From assembly GCF_902499175.1 (NCBI RefSeq), contig NZ_CABVQC010000035.1:1-64000 (forward strand): a DNA stretch of 64,000 nucleotides, in the 5' to 3' direction. This DNA is from Burkholderia aenigmatica (GTDB lineage: Bacteria; Pseudomonadota; Gammaproteobacteria; Burkholderiales; Burkholderiaceae). The notes beneath the pieces were generated by a model. It was not told where the DNA came from, did not search any database, and saw nothing but the letters and a program-made list of their open reading frames with translations. A program made the position numbers and the translations under genes. How positions within the stretch are numbered: position 1 is the stretch's first letter; the number at the start of each line of letters is the position of its first letter. This document shows, in pieces, positions 19,234-27,725 of the stretch.

Positions 19234-20172
19234 ATGCTGTTCCAGTCACGCTCACACGAAGACGTGCACGATCACGGGCTCGCGATCGCGGGCTGGCATC
19301 AGGTCTATCGCCAGATGACGCCGGGCCGCTTCAAGGGCACCGTCACGCAGGTGCTGTACGACGATTTCCACTTCTTCCGCGAAACGACCAACCGGCGTGT
19401 CGCGCAAACCGGGCTCGCGCCGGCCGGGCGCACGTCGCTCGCGGTGCCGCTGTCCGTGCCGCTCGCGGGCACGTTCCAGGGCCAGCCCGTCGACGGCTAT
19501 GCGCTGCTTGCACTGCGCGCCGGCGAGGATTTCGAATTCCACACGCCGGAAGGGATGGGGCTCGTCGGGATCAGTGCGGCGTCCGACATGGTCGACGAGC
19601 TGTGCGAAGCCGAATTCGGCGCATCCGGCGCGCGCAAGCTGCGCCACGTGACGCGGCTGTCCGACGAGCAGGGCGTCGCGCTCGGTGTGCGGCTGTCGGC
19701 GCTGATCGACGACGCGCAGCGCAACCCGGGCCACCTCGAATACGCGGCCACCCGCAAGATGTTCCGCGATGCGATGCTCGGCATGTTCCTCGACGCACTC
19801 GAGCAGGGCATCGGCGTCGAGCGCCGCGACATCACGCACGCCACCTACAGCGACATCGTGAGCCGTTGCGAGAAGCATCTGCGCGACCGGCCCGAAGAAC
19901 CCGTCACCGTGCTCGAACTGTGCCGTGCGCTGCGCTGCAGCCGCCGCACGCTGCAAACGAGTTTCCAGCGCGTGGCCGACGTCACACCGGTCGGCTATCT
20001 GCGCACGATCCGGCTGAACGCGGTGCGCCGCATGCTGCGCACGACGTCGGTGCAGCAACTCGGCGTCGGCGAGGCCGCTGCGAGCTGGGGTTTTACGCAC
20101 CTCGGCTATTTCGCGCGCGAGTATCGCGACCTGTTCGGCGAGCTGCCGTCCCAGACGACGCGCCCCGAATGA
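19234..20172 (+). CDS. EutR-like AraC-family transcriptional activator
   Basis: A 312-residue AraC-family regulator. The C-terminal 100 residues hold the two helix-turn-helix units (PVTVLELCRALRCSRRTLQT and AAASWGFTHLGYFAREYRDL). The N-terminus (GLAIAGWHQVYRQMTPGRFKG) and the TIRLNAVRRMLR segment resemble the E. coli ethanolamine regulator EutR. The ATG at 19234 is preferred because GGAG lies six bases before it; an ATG at 19228 sits directly on that site. It lies between permease and porin genes that carry the shared motif, and is the most likely protein to bind it. No eutBC genes occur here, so the inducer may be another amine. Confidence 0.88.
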   Translation: MLFQSRSHEDVHDHGLAIAGWHQVYRQMTPGRFKGTVTQVLYDDFHFFRETTNRRVAQTGLAPAGRTSLAVPLSVPLAGTFQGQPVDGYALLALRAGEDFEFHTPEGMGLVGISAASDMVDELCEAEFGASGARKLRHVTRLSDEQGVALGVRLSALIDDAQRNPGHLEYAATRKMFRDAMLGMFLDALEQGIGVERRDITHATYSDIVSRCEKHLRDRPEEPVTVLELCRALRCSRRTLQTSFQRVADVTPVGYLRTIRLNAVRRMLRTTSVQQLGVGEAAASWGFTHLGYFAREYRDLFGELPSQTTRPE

Positions 20173-20228
20173 CGCACGCGCGCCGCAACGGCGCCGCTGG
20201 GCACGGTCGCGGGCAACGCGTGCGACTG

Positions 20229-20273
20229 TTTGCCGATTTGCGATAGAGGTCCTGAATTTTCGCTGGATAGAGT
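20229..20273 (+). promoter_or_regulatory. Shared activator motif and -10 upstream of the porin (site D)
   Basis: TTTGCCGATTTGCGAT (20229-20244) with TAGAGT (20268-20273) starting 27 bases after the GATTTG core. GAATTTTCGC between them could be the second half-site, offset about 20 bases. Transcription would start near 20280, 60 bases before the porin. Confidence 0.6.
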
Positions 20274-20339
20274 CCTGTCACCCATATCGATAACCCCATC
20301 GATCTGCACTGCGAATCGATGACAACAGAGGGGCGGGAC

Positions 20340-21533
20340 ATGAAGATCGGACGACGACTGGCCGCGGCTGCGGCGACGCTGGGTTGCATGCACGCACACG
20401 CGCAAACCTCCGGCAGCGTGACGCTGTACGGCACCGTGGACACCGGCATCATCTACTCGACGAACCAGCAGTTCACGCGCGCCGACGGCAGCACGGGCGG
20501 GGGCCATGCGTGGCAGATGGGCGGCGGCAACCTCGTGCCGTCGCGCTTCGGCTTCCAGGGTGCCGAGCCGCTCGGCGGCGGGCTCAATGCAGTATTCACG
20601 CTCGAGCAGCAGTTCCTGTCGGCGAACGGGCAGGCGCTGCAGGGCGGCACGGCCTTCAGCCGGCAGGCGTGGGTCGGGCTGCGCCAGGACGGGATCGGCA
20701 CGCTCGGCCTCGGGCGCCAATACGACTCGTACACCGACATGCTCGGCGCGTACGTGTCGAGCAACAACTGGGCGACGCCGTACGGCTCGCACCTCGGCGA
20801 CGTCGACAACCTGAACGCCGCATTCAACTTCAACAACGCGGTGAAGTTCACCAGTGCCGATTTCAACGGCCTCACGTTCGGTGGCACGTTCAGCTTCGGC
20901 GGGCAGGCCGGCGACTTCTCCGCGAAGCGCGGCTATGCGGTGGCCGCGACGTACACGCGCGCGCCGGTCGCGTTCTCGGTCGGTTACCTCGACCTGCATC
21001 AGCCGCTCGACGCGGCGCTCGGCGGCGCGAACGGCTATATCGGCGATTTCGCGTGCAGTAACCCGGGTGCGATGTACTGCCTGCTGCAGGATGCGGGCTC
21101 GATGCGCGCGTTCGGCGCGGGCGGGTCCGTCACGTTCGGCGATGCGACGATCGCGCTCACCTATACGCATAGCCGCTATTTCTCGACCACCGCGCAGCCG
21201 CGCACGCAGGCGTTCACGTTCGACATCGGCGAGTTGAACGCCACCTACCTGTTCACGCCCGCGCTGCAGGGTGGCGTCGCCTATATCTTCAACGCCGCGC
21301 ATACCGACGGGCGGGGCACGACGCGGTTCCACCAGGTGAACGTCGGCACGAACTACAGCCTGTCGAAGCGCACGGCGCTGTATGCGGTCGCGATCGGCCA
21401 GATCTCGAGCGGGAAGGGCCTCGGCACCGACGCGGACGGCAACGCGGTGAACTACGCGCAGATTCCGGTGCTCGCGAACAGCAATTCGAGCCGGCAACTG
21501 GCGGTGATGGCCGGGATCCGCGTGAACTTCTGA
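20340..21533 (+). CDS. Outer-membrane porin (Burkholderia OmpC type)
   Basis: A 397-residue general porin of the beta-proteobacterial type. The signal peptide is MKIGRRLAAAAATLGCMHAH, ending AQ before TSGSVTLYGTVDTGI, the classic first strand. The body shows alternating beta-strands (FGFQGAEPLGGGLNAVFTLE; RQAWVGLRQDGIGTLGLGRQ) and ends with the aromatic terminal strand AGIRVNF. The ATG at 20340 follows GAGGGGCGGG. With the shared promoter motif upstream it probably admits the amine substrate across the outer membrane. Confidence 0.93.
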   Translation: MKIGRRLAAAAATLGCMHAHAQTSGSVTLYGTVDTGIIYSTNQQFTRADGSTGGGHAWQMGGGNLVPSRFGFQGAEPLGGGLNAVFTLEQQFLSANGQALQGGTAFSRQAWVGLRQDGIGTLGLGRQYDSYTDMLGAYVSSNNWATPYGSHLGDVDNLNAAFNFNNAVKFTSADFNGLTFGGTFSFGGQAGDFSAKRGYAVAATYTRAPVAFSVGYLDLHQPLDAALGGANGYIGDFACSNPGAMYCLLQDAGSMRAFGAGGSVTFGDATIALTYTHSRYFSTTAQPRTQAFTFDIGELNATYLFTPALQGGVAYIFNAAHTDGRGTTRFHQVNVGTNYSLSKRTALYAVAIGQISSGKGLGTDADGNAVNYAQIPVLANSNSSRQLAVMAGIRVNF

Positions 21534-21674
21534 TCCGGCCGGGGAGGTCTGGCCGGGGAGGCCGCACGGGTGGGGCGGCCGGGCGCGGCGGCCGCCTCTC
21601 CCGCCGTGTGCCATAAATTCTTAACGATCGGCGTGAACAATGGCGTTCGCTTCAGGCGGCCAGAAGCGTCGCCC

Positions 21675-21696
21675 GCGTTGCACACGTGTGCAACGC
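21675..21696. promoter_or_regulatory. 22-bp perfect palindrome, candidate LacI-family operator
   Basis: GCGTTGCACAC followed by its exact complement GTGTGCAACGC, with the central CG typical of LacI-family operators. It lies 39 bases before the binding-protein gene of the ABC operon, where a repressor would block transcription. The LacI-type protein at 24767-25789 is the likely ligand. Only one copy was seen. Confidence 0.7.
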
Positions 21697-21734
21697 CTGG
21701 CCGTCCCGCCACCACGCCGAACGAGAGAGACCTC

Positions 21735-22973
21735 ATGACCTTGCTGAGCCGCCTGCGCGCGCTGTCCGCCGCCCTTGCGCTGTCCTTCGCCGCCACGCAC
21801 GCCGTTGCCGCGGATCTCGTCATCGCGGGCCGCGACGACATCTACGGCAAGGGGCTGGCCGACGCCGTCGCCGGCTTCAACAAGCTGCACCCGGGCACCG
21901 AGATCGAGCTGCTCAAGCTGCCGAACGCGAATCTGTACCAGAAGCTCAAGCTGTCGATGCGCGAAGGCACCGGCGCATACGACCTCGTGATGATGGACGA
22001 CACGTGGGCACCCGAATTCATCGGCAACGGCTGGCTCAAGCCGCTGCCCGCGTCGCTCGCGGACGCCGATCTCGTGCCGTCTGCCGTCGCGCTCGGCCGC
22101 AACGCGACGGGTGCGCTGTACGCGCTGCCGATCGTCGGCAACGTCGAGATGTTCGCGTACCGCAAGGACCTGCTCGCGAAGTACAAGCTGCAGCCGCCGC
22201 GCAACTGGGACGACGTGCTGAAGATCGCGCAGACCGTCGGCGGCGCGGACAAGAGCGTGTCGGGCGTCGTATTCCGCGGCACGAAGGGCAACCCCGTCGT
22301 GACGGGTTTCCTGCCGATCCTGTGGGCCTACGGCGGCGACGTGTTCGACCATGCCGGCAATGTGACGATCGATTCGCGTGAGGCGCAGGCCGCACTGAAG
22401 ACCTTCCTCGCGCTGAAGGCGTCCGCGCCGAAGGACGTCGACGTGTATGGCGCGGCGGAAGTGCGCGACGCGCTGCAGCGCGGCTCCGCCGCGCAGTCGA
22501 TCGAGGTGTGGCCGGCGTGGGTGCCGGCGCTCGACGATCCGAAGCAGTCGCGCGTGGTCGGGCAGATCGCGCTGCAGCCGCCGCCCGGGCAGACCGCGGG
22601 CCCGGCGCCGATGCTCGGCATCTGGCAGATGGGCATTCCGAAGGACGCCCCGCACGCGAAGCTTGCACAGGATTTCCTCGCGTACCTGACCGCACGCGAC
22701 ACGCAGACGCGCCTCGCCGGCATCGGCATTCCGCCGACCCGCCGCAGCGTGTTCAATGATCCGGCGCTGGTGCGTCAGTACCGCTGGTATCCGGATCAGC
22801 TGAAGGCGCTCGAAGCGGGCCGTGCGCGGCCGCGCGTGAAGGACTGGCAGCAGGTCGAGAGCATTCTCGGCGACCAGCTGCAACTCGCGCTGACGGGGCA
22901 GGCCGCACCCGACGCGGCGCTGCGCCAGGCGCAGCAGAAGATCGCGCAGGCGACGGCCGCGGCGGGCAAGTGA
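21735..22973 (+). CDS. ABC transporter substrate-binding protein (sugar, CUT1 type)
   Basis: A 412-residue periplasmic binding protein of the extracellular family 1 (maltose-binding-like) class. The signal peptide MTLLSRLRALSAALALSFAA ends at HAVAA before DLVIAGRDDIYG. YDLVMMDDTWAPEF near residue 85 and TKGNPVVTGFLPILWAYGGD near 180 are typical family segments. There is no lipobox, so the protein is free in the periplasm. It heads a three-gene operon with two permeases. A carbohydrate or polyol substrate is likely from the class but is not defined. Confidence 0.9.
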   Translation: MTLLSRLRALSAALALSFAATHAVAADLVIAGRDDIYGKGLADAVAGFNKLHPGTEIELLKLPNANLYQKLKLSMREGTGAYDLVMMDDTWAPEFIGNGWLKPLPASLADADLVPSAVALGRNATGALYALPIVGNVEMFAYRKDLLAKYKLQPPRNWDDVLKIAQTVGGADKSVSGVVFRGTKGNPVVTGFLPILWAYGGDVFDHAGNVTIDSREAQAALKTFLALKASAPKDVDVYGAAEVRDALQRGSAAQSIEVWPAWVPALDDPKQSRVVGQIALQPPPGQTAGPAPMLGIWQMGIPKDAPHAKLAQDFLAYLTARDTQTRLAGIGIPPTRRSVFNDPALVRQYRWYPDQLKALEAGRARPRVKDWQQVESILGDQLQLALTGQAAPDAALRQAQQKIAQATAAAGK

Positions 22974-23007
22974 CGGCGCGCGTCGAACCTTCGCCGGGAC
23001 ACAGCGC

Positions 23008-23877
23008 ATGAAAGCCTTCGGCCGCAGCCTGCCGTTCGTCGCGCTGCTCGGGCCCGCGCTGCTGGTGCTCGCCGCGCTCGCGCTGTATCCGGTCGCGCAG
23101 GTGCTGATCGATTCGTTCTGCCAGGTCGACTATTCGGCCGGCCGCCGCGCATTCGCCGGGCTTGCGAACTATCGCGCGGTGCTCGGCGACGACGCGTTCA
23201 CGGCCGGCTTCGGCAACACGCTGCGCTTCACGGTCGTCGCGTCGCTCGCCGAAGTCGCGCTGGGTTTCGGACTCGCGCTGCTGTTCGTGCGTGCGTTTCC
23301 GGGGCGGCGCATCGCGCTGCCGCTCGCGATCCTGCCGATGATGCTGTCCACGCTCGTGTGCTCGGCGATCTGGCGCAACTGGCTGAACTTCGACGGCTTC
23401 CTGAACGCGCTGCTCGCGGCGTTCGGCATCGAAGGCGTGCGCTGGCTGTCCGATCCGCATCTCGCGCTGTGGTCGCTCGCGCTCGTCGACGTATGGCAGT
23501 GGACGCCGATGGCGTTCCTGATCGTGCTCGCCGGGCTGCAGTCGATTCCGCAGGAACTGTACGAAGCCGCGCGCACCGACGGCGCGAGCGAGTGGCAGTG
23601 CCTGCGCGACATCACGCTGCCGCTCGCCGCGCCGCAGATCGGCCTCGCGCTGCTGCTGCGCTCGATCGACACGTTCAAGCTGTTCGACAAGGTCTATGCG
23701 CTGACGGGCGGCGGCCCCGGCAACGCGACACAGACGCTGTCGACCTATATCTACGACACGGGCTTCCGCTTCTTCAACGTCGGGCCGGCGAGTGCCGCGT
23801 CGGTGCTGATGCTCGCGGCGTCCGCGCTGCTGGTCTCGGGGTACGTATGGCAGACGGTTCGCAAGCGGCGCGCATGA
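23008..23877 (+). CDS. ABC transporter permease (MalF type)
   Basis: A 289-residue inner-membrane permease with about six transmembrane helices starting FVALLGPALLVLAALALYPV. The ATPase-contact EAA loop is EAARTDGASEWQCLRDITLP near residue 190. It is 34 bases after the binding-protein gene and overlaps the next permease by four bases (ATGA). It forms the heterodimeric channel with the MalG-type partner. Confidence 0.93.
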   Translation: MKAFGRSLPFVALLGPALLVLAALALYPVAQVLIDSFCQVDYSAGRRAFAGLANYRAVLGDDAFTAGFGNTLRFTVVASLAEVALGFGLALLFVRAFPGRRIALPLAILPMMLSTLVCSAIWRNWLNFDGFLNALLAAFGIEGVRWLSDPHLALWSLALVDVWQWTPMAFLIVLAGLQSIPQELYEAARTDGASEWQCLRDITLPLAAPQIGLALLLRSIDTFKLFDKVYALTGGGPGNATQTLSTYIYDTGFRFFNVGPASAASVLMLAASALLVSGYVWQTVRKRRA

Positions 23878-24734
23878 CGGCGCAACCCGCAGTCATCACG
23901 GGCGCACGAACGGGCGCCGCATTCGGTCGCGCACTGCCGTGGGCGTTGCGCATCGTCGCGCTCGCGCTGTTGCTGCTGCCGTGCCTGTGGATGGCCGGCG
24001 CGGCCTTCATGCCGACGCTCGAACGCCTCGATCATCCGTTGCGGATCTGGCCGGCCGCACCGACCTTCGAGCATTTCGCATCGGTATGGTCCAACGGCAT
24101 CGGCGCGCCGCTGTTCAATTCGCTGCTGGTCGGCTTCGGCACGACGCTGCTCGCGCTGGCGCTCGCGTTTCCAGCCGCGTACGCGCTCGTGCGATTGCGG
24201 TTTCCGGCGCGGCTCGACCTGCTGTTCCTGGTGCTCGTGCTCGCGTTGAAGCTGATGCCGCCGATCACGATCGCGGTGCCGCTGTTCGCGCTCGCAAAGC
24301 GGCTGCACCTGCTCGATTCGACGCTCGGCCTGATGCTCGCGTACCAGATCTACGCGCTGCCGATGGCGATCTGGATGCTGCTCGCATTCGTGCGCGACGT
24401 GCCGATCGAATACGAGGAAGCCGCCTGCATCGACGGCGCGGGCCTGGCTCGACGGCTCGTGCAGATCGTGCTGCCGCTGTGCGCGCCGGGGCTGATCGCG
24501 ACCGCGATCTTCGTGTTCATCGCCGCGTGGAACGAATTCCTGATCGCGCTGCTGTTCGTATCGACGCCGAGCCGCTTCACGCTGCCGCTCGCGATTGCCG
24601 GCTACGTGACGGAGAACGGCATCGACTGGGGCGACCTGATGAGCGCGGGGCTGATGGCGTCGCTGCCCACGCTGGCCGTGGCCGGCTACGTGCAGCGCTA
24701 CCTGTTGCGCGGGTTCGCGGGCGGGCTGAAGTGA
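23874..24734 (+). CDS. ABC transporter permease (MalG type)
   Basis: A 286-residue inner-membrane permease, partner of the preceding MalF-type protein, with the ATGA overlap showing translational coupling. The EAA loop is EYEEAACIDGAGLARRLVQI near residue 180 and the MalG-typical ending AGYVQRYLLRGFAGGLK is present. Helices include ALLLLPCLWMAGAAFMP near residue 30. No ABC ATPase gene follows; the operon ends here at a hairpin shared with the convergent lacI-type gene. Confidence 0.93.
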   Translation: MTAQPAVITGARTGAAFGRALPWALRIVALALLLLPCLWMAGAAFMPTLERLDHPLRIWPAAPTFEHFASVWSNGIGAPLFNSLLVGFGTTLLALALAFPAAYALVRLRFPARLDLLFLVLVLALKLMPPITIAVPLFALAKRLHLLDSTLGLMLAYQIYALPMAIWMLLAFVRDVPIEYEEAACIDGAGLARRLVQIVLPLCAPGLIATAIFVFIAAWNEFLIALLFVSTPSRFTLPLAIAGYVTENGIDWGDLMSAGLMASLPTLAVAGYVQRYLLRGFAGGLK

Positions 24735-24735
24735 C

Positions 24736-24752
24736 GCGCGGCAACGCCGCGC
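24736..24752. terminator. Hairpin between convergent ABC operon and LacI gene
   Basis: GCGCGGC (24736-24742) and GCCGCGC (24746-24752) form a perfect 7-bp stem with loop AAC in the 32-base convergent gap. It can act in both directions, though neither side has a U tract. Confidence 0.5.
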
Positions 24753-24766
24753 CCGATCTCCCCGTG

Positions 24767-25789
24767 TTACTCGCAACTGGCCCGCACCACCTGCGTGACC
24801 GGCACGACGCGCGTGCGCGACGGGCCGTCGAACGTCTGCATCCGGTCGGCGAGCAGGTCGACTGCCGCCTGCGCGAGGCCGCGCGTGTCCTGCCGGAGTG
24901 TCGTGAGCCGATACGCGTCGTATTCGGCGGCCGGGATGTCGTCGAAGCCGATCACGCGCACGTCGTCCGGCACGCGCAGCCCGAATTCGCTGCGCGCGAC
25001 GTCGATCACGCCGAGCGCCAGCAGGTCCGACGAGCAGAACACGCCGTCGGGCCGCTTGCCGTTCGCGAACAGTTGCCGCGCCGCTTCGACGCCGCTCGCA
25101 TGGGTGTCGGACGGCGTGTCGAGCACGTGCGCGAGCGTCGCGTCGAACGCGTCGCCGCGCCCGATCGCCTGCTCGAACGCGGTGGCGCGCGATTGCGCGC
25201 TGTAGCTCGCGCCGCGCGGCCCGACGAACGCGAGCCGGCGCGCGCCGGCCCGCACGAGCCGCTGCGCCGCATGGACGGCGCCCGCCGCGTTGTCGCTGAC
25301 GACGATGTCCGCGCCCGGCAGGTTCGCCTCGCGGTTGATCATCACGACCGGGATCCGGTGTTCGAGATACTGCTGTGCAACCGACAGCGGCGGCGACGCG
25401 GATGTCATCACGAGGCCCGCGATCCGGTAGCTGAGCAACTGTTCGAGCGATTGCCGGACCTGGCGCGGATCTTCCGCGTTGGTCACGAGCGGCGTGAGCG
25501 CGCGCTGCCCGAGCGCGGCCATCAGGTCCGACAGCAGCCGCGCGCGGAACGGATTCTCGAACCCGGCCGTCACGACGCCGATCATGCTGCTGCGCTGCGT
25601 GATCATGTCGCGCGCGATCAGGTTGACCTGGTAGCCGAGCGCGCGCGCGGCGACCATCACGCGCTCACGCGTCTGCGGCGCGATGCTTGCCGTCGGCGAG
25701 AACGCGCGCGACACCGCGGAACGCGAGACGCCCGCGCGTGCCGCGACATCCGACGCCGTTACCCACGGTTTTCTTTCCTTGTCATTCAT
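24767..25789 (-). CDS. LacI-family transcriptional repressor
   Basis: A 340-residue LacI/GalR regulator. The N-terminal helix-turn-helix and hinge read VTASDVAARAGVSRSAVSRA, then FSPTASIAPQTRERVMVAAR and ALGYQVN. The rest is the sugar-binding-protein-like core (SSMIGVVTAGFENPFRARLL; VRVIGFDDIPAAEYDAYRLT; TTLRQDTRGLAQ). It converges with the ABC operon and diverges from the PI-PLC-like gene, whose start is only six bases away, so its own promoter must lie inside that neighbour. It probably represses the ABC operon through the palindrome at 21675. Confidence 0.93.
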   Translation of the reverse strand: MNDKERKPWVTASDVAARAGVSRSAVSRAFSPTASIAPQTRERVMVAARALGYQVNLIARDMITQRSSMIGVVTAGFENPFRARLLSDLMAALGQRALTPLVTNAEDPRQVRQSLEQLLSYRIAGLVMTSASPPLSVAQQYLEHRIPVVMINREANLPGADIVVSDNAAGAVHAAQRLVRAGARRLAFVGPRGASYSAQSRATAFEQAIGRGDAFDATLAHVLDTPSDTHASGVEAARQLFANGKRPDGVFCSSDLLALGVIDVARSEFGLRVPDDVRVIGFDDIPAAEYDAYRLTTLRQDTRGLAQAAVDLLADRMQTFDGPSRTRVVPVTQVVRASCE

Positions 25790-25795
25790 CGATTC

Positions 25796-26716
25796 ATGAT
25801 TCCTTCGAGCCACGATACGTGCACGCCGCCTGCCGACTGGATGTCGGCGCTCGACGACGCGCGGCCGCTGCATACGCTGACCCTACCGGGCAGCCATGAC
25901 ACCTGTGCGTATACCGTCGACGATCCGCTCGTGCGCACGCAGTGTGCGCCGCTCGATGCGCAGCTCGCGCAGGGCGTGCGGCTGCTCGACATCCGCTGCC
26001 GGCACGTGCGCGATGCGTTCGCGATTCACCACGGCGGCATCGCGCTCGGCATGACGTTCGACGACGTGCTGGTCACCTGTGCGCGTTTTCTCGATGCGCA
26101 TCCGCGCGAATGCCTCGTGATGTCGGTGAAGGACGAATGGCCGGCGCACGCGTGCACACGCAGTTTCGATGCGACGTTCGACGCGCATCGCGCGCGGCAC
26201 CCGCGGCTGCGCTGGCATGCCGGCGGCCCGCTGCCGGCGCTCGGCGACGTGCGCGGCGCGATCGTGCTGCTGCGGCGCTTTCGCAGCAGCCGGCCGCTCG
26301 GCATCGACCTGACCGCGTGGCCCGACAACGCGACGTTCACGATCGATCATCCCGATGGTGCGTTCGTGATCCAGGACGAATATCGCGTGCCGGTGGCCGC
26401 GTCGATCGGCTGGAAGTGGCGTGCGATCGACGCGTTGCTGACGGACCTGCCGTCGCCGGACAGCGGCCGCTGGGCGATCAACTTCTGCAGCGGGACCGGG
26501 ATGGGTGCGAATCCGTCGGTGGTCGCACACGGCGACGGCAGGGTGCGAGGCATTCATGCGCGGCTGGCCGAACGGTTGCGCGTGCAGCGCGGCCCGTACG
26601 GCGCGATGCTGCTCGACTTCTGCGATGACGACGACTGGGCGCTGGTGCGCGCGCTGATCGCGTGCAACGACCAGGCACCGTCGCCGGGCGTCTGGCGCAA
26701 GACGTTTCGCTGTTAG
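25796..26716 (+). CDS. Phosphatidylinositol-specific phospholipase C-like protein
   Basis: A 306-residue protein with the PI-PLC X domain: catalytic His34 in TLPGSHDTCAY and the second His (78/79) in RDAFAIHHGGIALG, plus SVKDEW near residue 112 and VIQDEYRVP near 195. The family cleaves phosphoinositides or related phosphodiesters. Unlike the secreted Bacillus and Listeria enzymes, no signal peptide is visible for either possible start (25796, or 25841 at MSALDDARPLHTLTLPGSHD). Neither start has a good ribosome site. It overlaps the convergent hydrolase gene by four bases at its 3' end. Confidence 0.8.
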   Translation: MIPSSHDTCTPPADWMSALDDARPLHTLTLPGSHDTCAYTVDDPLVRTQCAPLDAQLAQGVRLLDIRCRHVRDAFAIHHGGIALGMTFDDVLVTCARFLDAHPRECLVMSVKDEWPAHACTRSFDATFDAHRARHPRLRWHAGGPLPALGDVRGAIVLLRRFRSSRPLGIDLTAWPDNATFTIDHPDGAFVIQDEYRVPVAASIGWKWRAIDALLTDLPSPDSGRWAINFCSGTGMGANPSVVAHGDGRVRGIHARLAERLRVQRGPYGAMLLDFCDDDDWALVRALIACNDQAPSPGVWRKTFRC

Positions 26717-27669
26717 CGGAGATTCGCGCTGAAGAACGCGAGCGCCTTCGTGTCGAGCGATTCGTGGAATGCCGCGCGATCGAATCCCTTCGCATCGGTA
26801 CAGACTTCGGGCGAGATGTGCGCCAGTTGTTCGGAGCAAGGCGCGAGAAACGCGAAGTGCGCGGAGTTTGGCACGACGTGGAATTCCGGCCGTTTCGGCA
26901 ACATATCGGCCAGCGCCGGGATCGTTTCCGGCTCGACGCCGTCGCCGCCCGCTTCGGACCCCCAGAGCTGGATCGGCGCGTGCACGTCCTTCAGCGTATC
27001 GGCGGTCGGGAATTCGTTCATCGGGTCGGCGATCACGTAGGCCTTGATCCGCGGATCGTGTGTCAGCGGCTGGCGTGGCACGTCGCGGTCGCGGATCTGC
27101 TTGCAGATCAGCCAGGTCGGATCCGGGCAGGCCACGTGCGCGTGCACGAAATCCGGATTGGCGCCGGCCAGCACGAGGCCCGTATAGCCGCCGCGCGAGA
27201 AACCGAAGAAGCCGATCCGCGCCGGATCGATATGCGCGGCGTCGGGCCCGTTGGCCAGCATGTAGTCGACGAGACGCTTGATGTCATCCGGGCGCTCGGC
27301 CAGCTCCCGCAGGTCGGCCGCATGGCTGATATCCGTGTGCGTGTCGCCGGGATGGTTGATCGCCGCGACGACGTAGCCCGCGTCGGCGAGCGTTTCGGCG
27401 AGATCGTGATGCCCGAAGTAGGTACCGGCATGGCCGTGCGAGATCACGACGAGCGGCAACTTGTCGCCGACGGTCGGGCAGTTGCGTTGCCCTTTCAACA
27501 GGAATGGGCCGATCGTGAGCGGTTGTGCGGGTGTCGCGCAGGGCGTCCAGATGGCCGCGCGCAGCTCCGGGCCGGCCGCGTCGGCCGGAATGCTGGCGAA
27601 CTTGACGCCGGCTGCGTGCGCGACCGTGGCGGACAGGCAGAGCAGGGCAGCCGAAAGCCAGGTTTTCAT
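26713..27669 (-). CDS. Secreted alpha/beta hydrolase (dienelactone-hydrolase/PAF-AH-like)
   Basis: A 318-residue protein with signal peptide MKTWLSAALLCLSATVAHA cut before AGVKF. The alpha/beta hydrolase fold is shown by PLVVISHGHAGTYFGHHDLA (oxyanion region, near residue 75), the nucleophile elbow GFSRGGYTG near residue 150, and a late His in VVPNSAHFAFLAP. A carboxylesterase or lipase-like activity in the periplasm is likely; the substrate is unknown. It follows the LysE exporter by 56 bases on the same strand, and its stop codon overlaps that of the PI-PLC gene. Confidence 0.85.
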   Translation of the reverse strand: MKTWLSAALLCLSATVAHAAGVKFASIPADAAGPELRAAIWTPCATPAQPLTIGPFLLKGQRNCPTVGDKLPLVVISHGHAGTYFGHHDLAETLADAGYVVAAINHPGDTHTDISHAADLRELAERPDDIKRLVDYMLANGPDAAHIDPARIGFFGFSRGGYTGLVLAGANPDFVHAHVACPDPTWLICKQIRDRDVPRQPLTHDPRIKAYVIADPMNEFPTADTLKDVHAPIQLWGSEAGGDGVEPETIPALADMLPKRPEFHVVPNSAHFAFLAPCSEQLAHISPEVCTDAKGFDRAAFHESLDTKALAFFSANLR

Positions 27670-27725
27670 GTCGATTCCCGGGGCAATGGAGGAGGCGCGG
27701 CGCGACGTGCGCCGGACAGATGCGC

